The notes beneath the pieces are model-generated. The model was not told the origin of the DNA. It was given only the letters and a program-made list of their open reading frames with translations, and did no database searches. Positions 26,681-36,437 of a stretch of 64,000 nt of DNA are shown one piece after another; the first letter of the stretch is position 1, and each line of letters opens with the position of its first letter. The DNA lies in the NCBI RefSeq assembly GCF_039982735.1, contig NZ_JBDWXV010000003.1, positions 124,001 to 188,000 of the forward strand. The letters run 5' to 3'. The position numbers and the translations under genes are program-made. Origin of the DNA: Saccharospirillum sp039982735 (GTDB lineage Bacteria > Pseudomonadota > Gammaproteobacteria > Pseudomonadales > Natronospirillaceae).

Positions 26681-26809
26681 GCCACAGACTGTTAATAGTA
26701 GGCTAGAGTTAAACCACTGTTTTCAAACGGGCGGGTGCTTATCACACCGGCTCGCAACTTGTGAATCTACTCTGATGATTCAACCCATAGGGGAAGAGGT
26801 CTGAACTTT

Positions 26810-29467
26810 ATGGAACACGATATCGATCCGATTGAAACGCAGGAATGGCTTGATGCCCTGGCATCGGTTATGCGCGAAGAAGGCAATGACCGCGCGCAGT
26901 TCCTGCTCAAGCGTTTGTCCGACAACATCACCAAGGGCGGTCCGGATGTTCCCTTTGCGCTGAACACACCGTTCCGCAACACCATTACCCTGGACGAAGA
27001 ACCCAAGTACCCGGGCGACAACGACATGGAGCGTAAGATTCGCGCCATGATTCGCTGGAACGCCGTGGCCATGGTGATTCGTGCCAACAAGAGCGGTGAT
27101 GAACTGGGCGGCCACATTTCCAGCTTTCAGTCCTCGGCCACTCTGTACGACATGGGTTTCAACCATTTCTGGCGCGCCCCGACCGATACCCACCCGGGTG
27201 ACATGGTTTATTTCCAGGGCCACATTTCGCCGGGCATTTATGCACGGTCATTCGTTGAAGGCCGGCTGTCGGAAGAGCAGCTCGACAACTTCCGCCGTGA
27301 AGTCGACGGCAAGGGTCTTTCTTCCTACCCGCACCCCTGGCTGATGCCCGATTACTGGCAGTTCCCGACCGTTTCCATGGGTCTTGGCCCGATTCAGGCG
27401 ATTTACCAGGCGCACGTCATGCGTTATCTGGAAAACCGTGGCGAAATCGACAAGGGCGGCAAGGTTTGGGCTTTCCTCGGCGATGGCGAAACCGACGAGC
27501 CGGAATCACTGGGTGCCATTTCACTGGCCGGTCGCGAACACCTCGACAACCTCAACTTCGTCATTAACTGCAACCTGCAGCGCCTCGATGGGCCGGTTCG
27601 CGGTAACGGCAAGATCATCCAGGAACTGGAAGGCATGTTCCGCGGTGCCGGCTGGAACGTCATCAAGGTGGTCTGGGGGCGTCAGTGGGATAAGCTGTTT
27701 GCCAAAGACAGCAAGGGCCTGTTGCAAAAGCGCATGGACGAAGTCGTCGATGGCGAACTGCAAGCGTTCAAATCGCACGGTGGTGCCTACACCCGAGAGC
27801 ATTTCTTCGGCAAATATCCGGAACTGGCCGAGATGGTCAAGGACATGAGCGACGAAGACATCTACCGCATGAACCGCGGTGGTCACGACCCGTACAAGGT
27901 TTACTCGGCGTTTGACCGCGCGGTGAATGACAACAACGGCCAGCCGACTGTTATTCTGGCGCACACCGTTAAGGGTTATGGCATTGAAGCTGGCGAAGGC
28001 AAGAACGCTACACACTCTCTGAAAAAGTTGAGCGTTGACGATCTGAAAACCTTCCGCGACCGCTGTGGTGTGCCGATCTCCGATGAAGAGTTGGAAGCAG
28101 GCAAGATTCCGTTCTACCGCCCGGACGAAAACAGCCCGGAAATGCAGTACATTCGCAAGCACCGTAATGACCTGGGCGGCTACATTCCAATGCGTCGCCA
28201 GACCGCCAAAGAGCAGTTGAAGGTACCGTCGCTGGAATCGTTCGAAGCGCTGACCAAAGACAGCGGTGATCGTGAAATCTCGACCACCATGACTTTTGTG
28301 CGCTTGATTTCAACGCTGATGAAAGACAAGAACATCGGCGACCGCATCGTGCCGATCGTTCCGGACGAGGCCCGTACCTTCGGTATGGAAGGTCTGTTCC
28401 GTCAGTTCGGTATCTATTCACCCAATGGCCAGCTGTACATCCCTCAGGATAAAGGCCAGGTGATGTGGTACAAGGAAGACGTTAAGGGTCAGATCCTGCA
28501 GGAAGGCATCAACGAAAGTGGCGCCTTCAGCTCCTGGCTGGCGGCCGCAACGGCTTACAGCACCTACAACCGCCAGCTGATTCCGTTCTACATCTATTAT
28601 TCGATGTTCGGTTTCCAGCGCGTGGGCGATTTGTCCTGGGCCGCCGGTGACCTCCAGGCACGTGGCTTCCTGATAGGTGCCACCTCGGGCCGCACCACCC
28701 TGAACGGCGAAGGCCTGCAGCACCAGGATGGCCACAGCCACGTTTTGGCCGGTACCATTCCAAACTGCGTCACCTACGACTGCACCTACGGCTACGAGCT
28801 GGTCACCATCGTGCAGGAAGGTATGAAGCGCATGGTTGAAGACCAGGAAAACGTCTTTTACTACATCACCACGCTGAACGAGAACTACCACAACCCGGGT
28901 CTCGATGAGGCCATGGTCGATGGCATCAAGCGCGGCATGTACCTGCTTGAAGATGGCGTCAAGAAAGGCAAAAAGGCGGTTCAGTTGTTTGGTTCCGGCT
29001 CTATCCTGCAGGAAGTGCGGGCCGCTGCCACCCTGCTGCGCGACGACTTCGGCGTGCAAGCCGACGTCTGGGCCGTCACCAGCTATAACGAACTTACCCG
29101 TGATGGCCTGAACACCGACCGCGACAACCTGCTGAACCCGGAACGCGACAAGAAGAAGTCGTACGTGACCGAAATGCTGGAAAGCCGTCGTGGTCCTGTC
29201 ATTGCTGCAAGTGACTACATGAAAAACTACGCCAACCAGATCCGTAAGTGGGTTCCGCACAGCTACCACGTGCTGGGTACCGACGGCTTTGGCCGCAGTG
29301 ACTCGCGCCAGAAATTGCGTCACTTCTTTGAAGTCGACCGTTACTGGATCGTTGTCGCCGCTCTGAACGCCCTCGCGGAAGAAGGCACTGTTGATGCGAA
29401 AGACGTCACCAAGGCGCTGAAACAGTTCAACCTCGACCCCAACAAACCCAACCCGGCGCTGTCTTGA
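26810..29467 (+). CDS. aceE: Pyruvate dehydrogenase E1 component (homodimeric)
   Basis: An 885-residue thiamine-diphosphate enzyme that decarboxylates pyruvate and acetylates the lipoyl groups of AceF. It starts MEHDIDPIETQEWLDAL and carries the ThDP motif GDGETDEPES...NCNLQRLDGPVRGNG, PGHISPG-like GHISPGIYAR, and the C-terminal VPHSYHVLGTDGFGRSDSR. Length equals that of enteric AceE. It is followed 36 bases later by aceF, so the two form an operon. I see no PdhR-type operator (ATTGGT-N3-ACCAAT) in the upstream region. Confidence 0.97.
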   Translation: MEHDIDPIETQEWLDALASVMREEGNDRAQFLLKRLSDNITKGGPDVPFALNTPFRNTITLDEEPKYPGDNDMERKIRAMIRWNAVAMVIRANKSGDELGGHISSFQSSATLYDMGFNHFWRAPTDTHPGDMVYFQGHISPGIYARSFVEGRLSEEQLDNFRREVDGKGLSSYPHPWLMPDYWQFPTVSMGLGPIQAIYQAHVMRYLENRGEIDKGGKVWAFLGDGETDEPESLGAISLAGREHLDNLNFVINCNLQRLDGPVRGNGKIIQELEGMFRGAGWNVIKVVWGRQWDKLFAKDSKGLLQKRMDEVVDGELQAFKSHGGAYTREHFFGKYPELAEMVKDMSDEDIYRMNRGGHDPYKVYSAFDRAVNDNNGQPTVILAHTVKGYGIEAGEGKNATHSLKKLSVDDLKTFRDRCGVPISDEELEAGKIPFYRPDENSPEMQYIRKHRNDLGGYIPMRRQTAKEQLKVPSLESFEALTKDSGDREISTTMTFVRLISTLMKDKNIGDRIVPIVPDEARTFGMEGLFRQFGIYSPNGQLYIPQDKGQVMWYKEDVKGQILQEGINESGAFSSWLAAATAYSTYNRQLIPFYIYYSMFGFQRVGDLSWAAGDLQARGFLIGATSGRTTLNGEGLQHQDGHSHVLAGTIPNCVTYDCTYGYELVTIVQEGMKRMVEDQENVFYYITTLNENYHNPGLDEAMVDGIKRGMYLLEDGVKKGKKAVQLFGSGSILQEVRAAATLLRDDFGVQADVWAVTSYNELTRDGLNTDRDNLLNPERDKKKSYVTEMLESRRGPVIAASDYMKNYANQIRKWVPHSYHVLGTDGFGRSDSRQKLRHFFEVDRYWIVVAALNALAEEGTVDAKDVTKALKQFNLDPNKPNPALS

Positions 29468-29503
29468 TCGGGTACAGGATACGAGCGGATTTAGGAGTCA
29501 TAC

Positions 29504-31450
29504 ATGGCAACTGAAATCATTAAGGTTCCCGATCTGGGAATGGACGAGGCCTCGGTTATTGAGGTCAGCGTCAAAGCCGGGGATACCGTCAGCGAAGACG
29601 ATACCCTGATTGTGCTGGAGTCGGACAAGGCCTCCATGGATGTCCCGTCGCCCAAAGCCGGGAAAGTCACCCAGGTGAAAGTCAAGGAAGGTGACAGCCT
29701 CAAAGAAGGCGACGAAATTCTGTACCTGGAAATTGAAGGCGATTCCGACAGCGACGACAGCTCAGCGTCTGATAAAAAATCCGACGAGAAAGCTGACAAG
29801 CCGTCTGCAGAAAAGGCCGAAAAACCGGCCAAGAAAGAAGCCTCCAAAAGCGGTGGCGAGGTCGTCTCCGTCAAGGTGCCGGACATCGGCATGGACGAAG
29901 CCGGCGTTATTGAAATCAACGTCAAGGTCGGCGACACCATCGAGGTCGACGACCCCATCGTGGTGCTCGAATCCGACAAGGCGAGCATGGAAGTGCCTTC
30001 TGACGTCGCCGGTGAAGTGGTCTCGATCAAGATAAAGGAAGGCGACCAGGTTAAAGAAGGCAGCGTTCTGGTAGAAGTGAAGTCGGCGGGCGGCGGTGCT
30101 GAATCGTCGGCGGATGACAGCCAGGAAAGCGACGACAACGCCAAACAAGCGGGCGCGCCAGCGTCATCCGGTGGCGGCAAAGACAGTGTAATCACCGTCA
30201 ACACGCCGGACCTTGGCGATGCATCGGAAGTGGATGTTATCGAAGTCTCGGTTAAGCCCGGCGACACCCTGGCCATCGACGACCCCATGGTGGTTCTGGA
30301 AACCGACAAGGCCAGCATGGAAGTACCTGCCCTGGAAGCCGGTGAAGTGGTTGAAGTGTTGGTCAAGACCGGCGACAAGGTCAGTGAAGGTACACCCCTG
30401 CTGAAACTGAAGGTCAGCGGCGGTGAAGCGTCTTCTGCCAAGTCTGACGACAAGCCAGCCAAGTCTAGCGCCCCGGCACCCAAAGCCGCCGCTGAAGAAC
30501 AACCAGCGACTCTGGCAATGGCCCACGATGACGCCCCGGTGGGTCCGTCCAAGACTGTGCATGCCGGCCCTGCGGTGCGTAAGCTGGCCCGTGAATTTGG
30601 CGTCGACCTGGCGCTGGTGCCTGGCTCTGGCCCGAAAGGCCGCATCGTAAAAGACGACGTAGCCGCCTGGGTCAAAAAGCGTGTTCAGGAACCTGCCCAG
30701 GTTGCTGGCGGTGCTGGAATTCCGAGCGTGCCGGATCAGGACTTCAGCAAGTTTGGTGACGTAGAGGTGAAAGACCTGACGCGGATTCAGCAGATAACCG
30801 CCCAGAACATGGCGCGTAACTGGCTGAACATTCCGCATGTAACTCAGTTCGACGAAGCCGATGTGACCGATACGGAGGCGTTCCGCCAGTCGCTGAAAGG
30901 TGAAATGGAGAAGCGTGGCATCAAGATCAGCCCGCTGGCGTTCATTGTTAAGGCCTGTGCTTCGGCCTTGCTGGAGTTCCCGAACTTCAACGTCTCGCTG
31001 ATGGCTGACGGCAAGCGCATCGTACAGAAGCACTATGTGCACATCGGTATCGCAGTCGACACGCCTAACGGCCTGATTGTTCCGGTGATTCGCGATGCCG
31101 ACAAGAAGTCGATCTGGCAGATTGCCGATGAGATCATCGACTACGCCAAGCGCGGTCGGGATGGCAAGGTGAAGTCTGACGAGATGCGCGGTGGTTCATT
31201 TACCGTCTCCAGTCTCGGCGGTCTCGGCGGTACGGCGTTCACGCCCATTGTGAACGCACCGGAAGTGGCGATCCTCGGTGTCTCCAAGAACCAGGTGAAA
31301 CCACACTGGACCGGCAAGGAATTCGTGCCGCGCACCTTCACGCCACTGTCGTTGTCCTACGATCACCGGGCCGTGAACGGGGCCGATGCGGCCAAGTTCG
31401 CGACCTACCTGACCGAGGTCCTGAGCGACATTCGCAGACTGGTGCTGTAA
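29504..31450 (+). CDS. aceF: Pyruvate dehydrogenase E2, dihydrolipoamide acetyltransferase with three lipoyl domains
   Basis: A 648-residue core subunit. Three lipoyl domains are visible, each with a DKAS motif; the lipoyl lysines are Lys42, Lys159 and Lys269. They are joined by Ala/Ser/Lys/Asp-rich flexible linkers. A peripheral-subunit-binding domain follows (around AVRKLAREFGVDLALV, about residues 355-390), then the catalytic acetyltransferase domain with His621 in SYDHRAVNG. The Shine-Dalgarno TTAGGAGTC precedes the ATG. E3 (lpd) is not downstream; the operon ends at a terminator. Confidence 0.97.
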   Translation: MATEIIKVPDLGMDEASVIEVSVKAGDTVSEDDTLIVLESDKASMDVPSPKAGKVTQVKVKEGDSLKEGDEILYLEIEGDSDSDDSSASDKKSDEKADKPSAEKAEKPAKKEASKSGGEVVSVKVPDIGMDEAGVIEINVKVGDTIEVDDPIVVLESDKASMEVPSDVAGEVVSIKIKEGDQVKEGSVLVEVKSAGGGAESSADDSQESDDNAKQAGAPASSGGGKDSVITVNTPDLGDASEVDVIEVSVKPGDTLAIDDPMVVLETDKASMEVPALEAGEVVEVLVKTGDKVSEGTPLLKLKVSGGEASSAKSDDKPAKSSAPAPKAAAEEQPATLAMAHDDAPVGPSKTVHAGPAVRKLAREFGVDLALVPGSGPKGRIVKDDVAAWVKKRVQEPAQVAGGAGIPSVPDQDFSKFGDVEVKDLTRIQQITAQNMARNWLNIPHVTQFDEADVTDTEAFRQSLKGEMEKRGIKISPLAFIVKACASALLEFPNFNVSLMADGKRIVQKHYVHIGIAVDTPNGLIVPVIRDADKKSIWQIADEIIDYAKRGRDGKVKSDEMRGGSFTVSSLGGLGGTAFTPIVNAPEVAILGVSKNQVKPHWTGKEFVPRTFTPLSLSYDHRAVNGADAAKFATYLTEVLSDIRRLVL

Positions 31451-31474
31451 AAAGCCCCTTATAGCGATTCAATC

Positions 31475-31499
31475 AACCCGGCCCAGGCCGGGTTTTTTT
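31475..31499 (+). terminator. Terminator after aceF
   Basis: AACCCGGCC-CAG-GCCGGGTT followed by T7 is a classical rho-independent terminator. Confidence 0.92.
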
Positions 31500-31546
31500 A
31501 TGTCAAATTCAGGAGTTCGGGTTGGCTGGGCAGCAATAGCCCGCAA

Positions 31547-31665
31547 CGGGTGCCGGATGAGCCCTTGTGGGGTCGGGCGGAATGCCGCCCACTCAACCCT
31601 TCCATGGGGCCTAGACCGCAACATCCATGTTGCGGACTTCCCCACAAGGGCTCATCCGGCACCCG
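31547..31665 (+). repeat. Dispersed palindromic repeat, copy 1
   Basis: Perfect 26-base outer arms (31547-31572 and 31640-31665; the left arm reads CGGGTGCCGGATG then AGCCCTTGTGGGG) enclose a core. The core has the inner hairpin CCGCAACA-TCCA-TGTTGCGG (31616-31635), an extra hairpin GGGCGG/CCGCCC (31575-31590) and a CCATGG. It lies after the aceF terminator. See the findings for comparison with copies 2-6. Confidence 0.85.
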
Positions 31666-31698
31666 CCGCTCGTTTCTCCTGCGAACTACAAACTTGAG

Positions 31699-32535
31699 TT
31701 AATTGACTTCCAGCACCTGAATCCGCACATCGAGTGTCAGTTGCAACCGGGTCAACTCGGAAGCTCTGGCCAGACCTTCAGCGGGTGCCCGGTATAGATG
31801 CGGTGTCATCACTAGCAGGTCCGAAATGTTTGATCCGCTCTCCAGCACAATCGTTTCGCGAACGGTCTCCCGGCTCACCTCCTGAAACGATTCGGGCACA
31901 GCGCGCTCCCCAGCAGGTCGCTCGGTGACGCTGGGGTAAATGATGTCCCGCAGTTCACGCAAATGGTCTGGCCCCGGGTCGACCATGATCAGCCGTCCTC
32001 CTGGCTTCAATACCCGGGCAAACTCGTCGAATACGGGGAAACCAAACACACAAAGCACCCGGTCGAGGCTGCTGTCGGGTACCGGTATGTGGGCATTTGT
32101 GCCCACCACCCAGGTGGATGCCGGGTACTGTTTGGCGGCCGACAGCACGGCCCATTTGGAAACATCCAGCCCTATCACCTGCATATTGATACCATCCGGC
32201 ACAGCCTGGCCAAGCTGTCGCAGGTAATAGCCCTCGCCACAGCCAGCATCCAAACAAGCGGCCTCAGCGGGCAACCCCGGCAGCACAGCTTTATTGAGCG
32301 CGTCGGCAATAGGCTGGTAATGCCCTGCGTTGAGAAACCGTTGCCGGGCGGCCACCATGGTTTTGCTGTCGCCGGGGTCTTTCGACCGTTTATTCTGAAC
32401 CGGTAACAAATGCACGTAGCCCTGGCGGGCAATATCGAAGCTATGCCCCTGCGGGCACTGCCAGGCATTATTCTGGCGGGTCAGTGGCTGGCCATCCAAT
32501 GGGCAGGCAAGACGGTCAAAAGTGGTAACAGGCAT
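31699..32535 (-). CDS. rlmA: 23S rRNA (guanine-745-N1)-methyltransferase-like protein
   Basis: A 278-residue SAM-dependent methyltransferase of the RlmA family. The N-terminal zinc-ribbon region reads LACPLDGQPL...CPQGHSFDIA and is followed by GYVHLLPVQNKRSKDPGDS, the family signature; the SAM site is CLDAGCGEGYY. In E. coli RlmA the first knuckle is CPLC; here the second cysteine is aspartate, so zinc binding may be altered. The start at 32535 (MPVTTFDRL) matches the family; the longer frame adds 16 residues. It is a single gene, convergent with aceF. Confidence 0.88.
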   Translation of the reverse strand: MPVTTFDRLACPLDGQPLTRQNNAWQCPQGHSFDIARQGYVHLLPVQNKRSKDPGDSKTMVAARQRFLNAGHYQPIADALNKAVLPGLPAEAACLDAGCGEGYYLRQLGQAVPDGINMQVIGLDVSKWAVLSAAKQYPASTWVVGTNAHIPVPDSSLDRVLCVFGFPVFDEFARVLKPGGRLIMVDPGPDHLRELRDIIYPSVTERPAGERAVPESFQEVSRETVRETIVLESGSNISDLLVMTPHLYRAPAEGLARASELTRLQLTLDVRIQVLEVN

Positions 32536-32769
32536 GATCAGTATTGGCCGGGAATGTGACGCCATTGTACCGAAAAAGACCAACCAGGCACGGCTCGTCC
32601 TATCACTAAACTCTCAGCTAATAGCTCGCAGCTCGCAGCAGTCCCCTCTCATGCGACTAAAGTCTGGCTTTTCAATGGACACTGCAATTATGCACCATAG
32701 CGTTGGGTATTCTTAAGAACACCGCGCACTCTCTAGCTCGTTCAACAACAATAAGACGGAGAACACATC

Positions 32770-33030
32770 ATGAGTGATGAAAAATCCCCAGCGGCGCAGT
32801 ATTGGTCGGCTAACCTGAGATTGATTCTGGGTTGCCTGATCGTCTGGGCTTTTGTGTCCTACGGTTGCGCCATTCTGTTTCGTCCGTTACTGGCCGGAAT
32901 TCAATTCGGTGGCACCGACCTCGGCTTCTGGTTTGCTCAACAGGGTTCAATTCTCAGCTTTATCGGTCTGATCTTCTTCTACGCCTGGAAGATGAACAAA
33001 CTCGATAAGAAATTCGACCTCGGGGAGTAA
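32770..33030 (+). CDS. DUF4212 small membrane subunit of a Na+/solute symporter
   Basis: An 86-residue protein with two membrane helices (about 18-40 and 55-75) and the DUF4212 pattern YWSANLRLI and FYAWKMNKLD. It is always found before VC_2705-type sodium/solute symporters, as here (5 bases apart). It is presumed an accessory subunit in the inner membrane. Ribosome site: AGACGGAG. Confidence 0.92.
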   Translation: MSDEKSPAAQYWSANLRLILGCLIVWAFVSYGCAILFRPLLAGIQFGGTDLGFWFAQQGSILSFIGLIFFYAWKMNKLDKKFDLGE

Positions 33031-33035
33031 GGCAG

Positions 33036-34808
33036 ATGAGTCAATTTGCAATTAACCTGATCTTTGTTGGCGGCTCCTTTGCGCTTTATATCGGTATCGC
33101 GATATGGGCCCGGGCATCCTCTACCAAAGAATTCTACGTCGCCGGTGGCGGCATCAACCCGGTGACCAACGGCATGGCAACAGCGGCCGACTGGATGTCG
33201 GCTGCTTCGTTCATCTCCATGGCGGGCCTGATTTCCGCTGGTGGTTACGCCAATTCAACCTTCCTGATGGGTTGGACGGGTGGCTATGTATTGTTGGCCA
33301 TGCTGCTGGCACCCTACCTGCGCAAGTTCGGCAAGTTCACAGTGCCTGACTTCATTGGCGACCGTTTCTACAGCAGCAAGGCGCGTCTGGTCGCCGTTGT
33401 CTGCCTGATCGTGGCGTCGGTAACCTACGTAATCGGTCAGATGACCGGTGCCGGTGTTGCCTTCTCACGCTTCCTGGAAGTAAGCAGTACAGCAGGTATC
33501 TGGATTGCGGCGGTCATTGTGTTCTTCTACGCGGTATTCGGCGGCATGAAAGGCATTACCTATACTCAGGTAGCCCAGTATGTCGTGCTGATCATCGCCT
33601 ACACCATTCCGGCGATCTTTATTTCACTGCAATTGACTGGCAACCCGATTCCGATGTTCGGTCTGTTCAGCGAGCATACTGACTCCGGCATGCCGTTGCT
33701 GGCCAAACTGGATGAAGTGGTACGTGAACTGGGCTTCCGGGACTACACCGCAGACGTGTCCAACAAGCTGAACATGGTGCTGTTTACCCTGTCACTGATG
33801 ATCGGTACTGCAGGTCTGCCCCACGTAATCATCCGCTTCTTCACCGTACCCAAGGTGGCTGACGCACGCTGGTCTGCCGGCTGGGCACTGGTGTTCATCG
33901 CCCTGCTGTACCTGACAGCCCCTGCCGTTGCTTCAATGGCTCGTCTGAACCTGCTGACCACCGTCTTCCCGGATGGTGCCGAAGCCCCTGCGCTGGCCTA
34001 TGACGAGCGGCCGCAGTGGATTCGCAGCTGGGAAGAAACCGGTCTGGTGAACTTCGACGACAAGAACAACGACGGTCGCATCCAGTTCTACAATGCCGTA
34101 CCTTCCTTTGAAGACACCGCAGAATCTCGTGGCTGGGCAGGCAATGAACTGACCGTTAACAACGACATCCTGGTACTGGCCAACCCTGAAATCGCCAACC
34201 TGCCAGGCTGGGTTATCGGTTTGATTGCAGCGGGCGGTATCGCGGCGGCTCTGTCGACAGCAGCAGGCTTGTTGCTGGCCATTTCCTCGGCCATCAGTCA
34301 CGATTTGATCAAGAAAACCCTCAAACCAGACATCAGTGAAAAAGGTGAAATGCTCGCTGCCCGTATCTCCATGGGCGGTGCCATTCTGCTGGCAACCTAT
34401 CTGGGCCTTAATCCACCCGGGTTCGCGGCGCAGACGGTCGCTCTGGCCTTTGGTATTGCGGCTGCCTCGATCTTCCCGGCGATCATGATGGGTATTTTCT
34501 CGACCCGCATGAACGACAAGGGTGCGATCGCCGGTATGCTGGCGGGTCTGTTGTCCACGCTGCTGTACATCTTCACCTACCTCGGCTGGTTCTTCATTCC
34601 AGACACCAACATGCTGGCCAACACGGCTGACAACTGGCTGTTTGGTATTTCACCACTGTCCTTCGGGGCTGTCGGTGCTATGATCAACTTCGGCGTTGCC
34701 TTCATCGTATCCAACGCGACCGATGCACCACCGAAAGAAATTCAGGAGCTGGTTGAAAGCGTTCGCTATCCGAAAGGCGCTGGCGCAGCGAGTCACCTCA
34801 GTCACTGA
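33036..34808 (+). CDS. Sodium:solute symporter, VC_2705 subfamily (probable acetate/organic-acid uptake)
   Basis: A 590-residue inner-membrane transporter with about 13 helices. It contains the SSF-family hallmark FYVAGGGINPVTNGMATAADWMSAASFI and a long periplasmic/cytosolic insertion (about residues 300-380, EDDKNNDGRI-like acidic region) typical of the large TIGR03648 class. Relatives (ActP) take up acetate and other short carboxylates with sodium. Together with the aldehyde dehydrogenase at 39.4 kb it points to growth on C2 compounds (inference). It ends at a hairpin terminator. Confidence 0.92.
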   Translation: MSQFAINLIFVGGSFALYIGIAIWARASSTKEFYVAGGGINPVTNGMATAADWMSAASFISMAGLISAGGYANSTFLMGWTGGYVLLAMLLAPYLRKFGKFTVPDFIGDRFYSSKARLVAVVCLIVASVTYVIGQMTGAGVAFSRFLEVSSTAGIWIAAVIVFFYAVFGGMKGITYTQVAQYVVLIIAYTIPAIFISLQLTGNPIPMFGLFSEHTDSGMPLLAKLDEVVRELGFRDYTADVSNKLNMVLFTLSLMIGTAGLPHVIIRFFTVPKVADARWSAGWALVFIALLYLTAPAVASMARLNLLTTVFPDGAEAPALAYDERPQWIRSWEETGLVNFDDKNNDGRIQFYNAVPSFEDTAESRGWAGNELTVNNDILVLANPEIANLPGWVIGLIAAGGIAAALSTAAGLLLAISSAISHDLIKKTLKPDISEKGEMLAARISMGGAILLATYLGLNPPGFAAQTVALAFGIAAASIFPAIMMGIFSTRMNDKGAIAGMLAGLLSTLLYIFTYLGWFFIPDTNMLANTADNWLFGISPLSFGAVGAMINFGVAFIVSNATDAPPKEIQELVESVRYPKGAGAASHLSH

Positions 34809-34884
34809 TTGATCCGGTGTACTGCCGCCGACTCTCGCTCCCGGAAGTCGGCACAGGTACACTGACAGGACCACAGTTTCTCTC

Positions 34885-34914
34885 ACGGGCTTCCACTTGG
34901 AGGCCCGTTTTATT
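34885..34914 (+). terminator. Terminator after the symporter gene
   Basis: ACGGGCTTCC-ACTTGG-AGGCCCGTTTT followed by ATTT is a hairpin with one G-T pair and a short T-run. Confidence 0.7.
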
Positions 34915-34930
34915 TCAGGGTTAACCTTTC

Positions 34931-35443
34931 ATGTTATGGCATTTAATCGCAATTGCAGTATCGGGCCTGGGTGCCGCTGGCATTGGCCTTTTCCTACGTT
35001 TTCTCAGCCGAAAGAAATTACCCCGATGGATCATCCCGGTCTTTGCCGGTGCGGGCATGCTGGCTTATCAGATCAACTTTGAGTACAGCTGGTTCGATTT
35101 GAAACAGACGCAGCTCCCCGAGGGTTCCGTGGTGGTTTCAACCGAATCCCCCAACCAGGTCTGGCGGCCCTGGACCATGGTTTACCCCATGATCAATGCC
35201 TTTACCGTGCTTGATGTGAACAACATGATTCACCGCGAACAGGAAGGCGACACCATTGCCCGCTTCGTGATGTATCGCTTTGAAAAACAACACATCGATC
35301 AGGTGACCTACCAAACCTATCTGCTCAATTGCACCACAACCGAGCTGGTACCCATGACTGAGGCCGGAGAGGCCCAGGTCAATGACATTCGCACACTTGA
35401 GCAAGACAGCACCATCATGACTGAAGTCTGCCAGGCACTTTGA
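34931..35443 (+). CDS. Hypothetical membrane protein
   Basis: A 170-residue protein with two N-terminal hydrophobic segments (about 2-24 and 34-50) and a soluble C-terminal part containing VWRPWTMVYPMINAF and a conserved-looking pair of cysteines (NCTTTELVP, TEVCQAL). I do not recognise a named family; similar unnamed proteins occur in related bacteria. It starts just after a terminator and lies 52 bases before the LOG-family gene, so it may be the first gene of a three-gene unit. Confidence 0.6.
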   Translation: MLWHLIAIAVSGLGAAGIGLFLRFLSRKKLPRWIIPVFAGAGMLAYQINFEYSWFDLKQTQLPEGSVVVSTESPNQVWRPWTMVYPMINAFTVLDVNNMIHREQEGDTIARFVMYRFEKQHIDQVTYQTYLLNCTTTELVPMTEAGEAQVNDIRTLEQDSTIMTEVCQAL

Positions 35444-35495
35444 GATTGGGCGCTGAAGGTGGCATTCTTGCAACGCCATTCATCAGGGGAACGTC

Positions 35496-36044
35496 ATGCA
35501 AATAGCAGTCTATTGCGGCTCAAAAAGTGGTCATAGCCCGGAATACATCGACCTGGCCACCAACCTGGGCCAACAAATGGCCCGTCGACAGCATGACCTG
35601 ATATACGGTGGCGCCAACATTGGTCTGATGGGCGCGGTGGCCGATGCCGTATTGGCCGGTGGCCGACAGGTGCTGGGCGTGATGCCCAAAGCACTGGTCG
35701 ACCGGGAAGTCGCCCACCCGGGCATCACTGAATTGCAGGTCGTCGACACCATGCATGAACGCAAGGCCGGCATGGCCGAGCCGGCCGATGCCTTTGTCGC
35801 ACTGCCTGGCGGGCCAGGCACCATGGAAGAGCTTTTTGAAGTCTGGACCTGGCGGATGCTGGGCTACCACCACAAGCCAGTGGCCATCCTGAATTACAAC
35901 GGTTACTACGACCCGCTGCTCACCATGATCACCCGAATGACCGACCAGGGCTTCGCCTGGGCCGACCTCACGACCACACTGATCATCGAATCAACGGTCG
36001 ACAGCCTGCTGACTACTCTGGAAAGCCAGGTCCGGCCGCAATGA
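35496..36044 (+). CDS. LOG family protein (TIGR00730 Rossmann fold)
   Basis: A 182-residue protein of the LOG/lysine-decarboxylase-like family. The signature PGGPGTMEELFEVWTWRMLGYH is split here as PGGPGTMEE and WTWRMLG. Members hydrolyse nucleoside 5'-monophosphates to base and ribose-5-phosphate (cytokinin riboside monophosphate phosphoribohydrolases). N-terminal VYCGSKSG and YGGANIGLMGAVADA bind the phosphate. It overlaps the next gene by four bases (ATGA). Confidence 0.92.
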   Translation: MQIAVYCGSKSGHSPEYIDLATNLGQQMARRQHDLIYGGANIGLMGAVADAVLAGGRQVLGVMPKALVDREVAHPGITELQVVDTMHERKAGMAEPADAFVALPGGPGTMEELFEVWTWRMLGYHHKPVAILNYNGYYDPLLTMITRMTDQGFAWADLTTTLIIESTVDSLLTTLESQVRPQ

Positions 36045-36421
36045 ACATCGCCTTTTTCATGCGCGCCTACACCGGTTTGCTGGGTGTGGCCGCCACAGTA
36101 GCCATTCTCGCTCTGTTGAACGGGTCAGAACCAGCGCCCTGGTGGGGGGTTCTGCTGGCGGTTGCGCCCATGGCCCTGCATTTCACGCTGCGCGTCACCC
36201 TAACCGGTCGGCCGCGCAAACGCTGGCTGATGCCGCAGCAAGTCTTCACCATTGGCGGCCTGGGGCTGACCATGAACCCGGATGCCGTCGAGCAACCTTC
36301 AATACTGGCCTCGGGGCTGGCCGCTGCACTGGTGGTCATGCTGTACATCTATGTGCTGAAGGTCTGGCGGAAGGGGGTGGAGCAAGACAACGGGGACGCC
36401 GATACATCGGGCGACCCCTGA
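36041..36421 (+). CDS. Hypothetical small membrane protein
   Basis: A 126-residue protein with three or four hydrophobic segments (about 7-27, 33-50, 88-108) and a short acidic C-terminus. Its start overlaps the stop of the LOG gene (ATGA), so it is translationally coupled to it. I do not recognise the family. Confidence 0.6.
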   Translation: MNIAFFMRAYTGLLGVAATVAILALLNGSEPAPWWGVLLAVAPMALHFTLRVTLTGRPRKRWLMPQQVFTIGGLGLTMNPDAVEQPSILASGLAAALVVMLYIYVLKVWRKGVEQDNGDADTSGDP

Positions 36422-36437
36422 TTTACAGAGCCAAGTT

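Noticed and set aside
26681..26809. PdhR operator before aceE
   Set aside because: No ATTGGT-N3-ACCAAT or close variant found.
28418..29323. 301-codon antisense frame inside aceE
   Set aside because: Opposite strand of a fully conserved enzyme gene; codon-bias artefact.
29491..30675. Long antisense frame (394 codons) over aceF
   Set aside because: It mirrors the repeated Ala/Ser/Asp-rich lipoyl and linker codons of aceF; low-complexity translation and no ribosome site.
29468..31698. lpd (E3) as third gene of the pyruvate dehydrogenase operon
   Set aside because: A strong terminator and a palindromic repeat follow aceF; no flavoprotein frame there.
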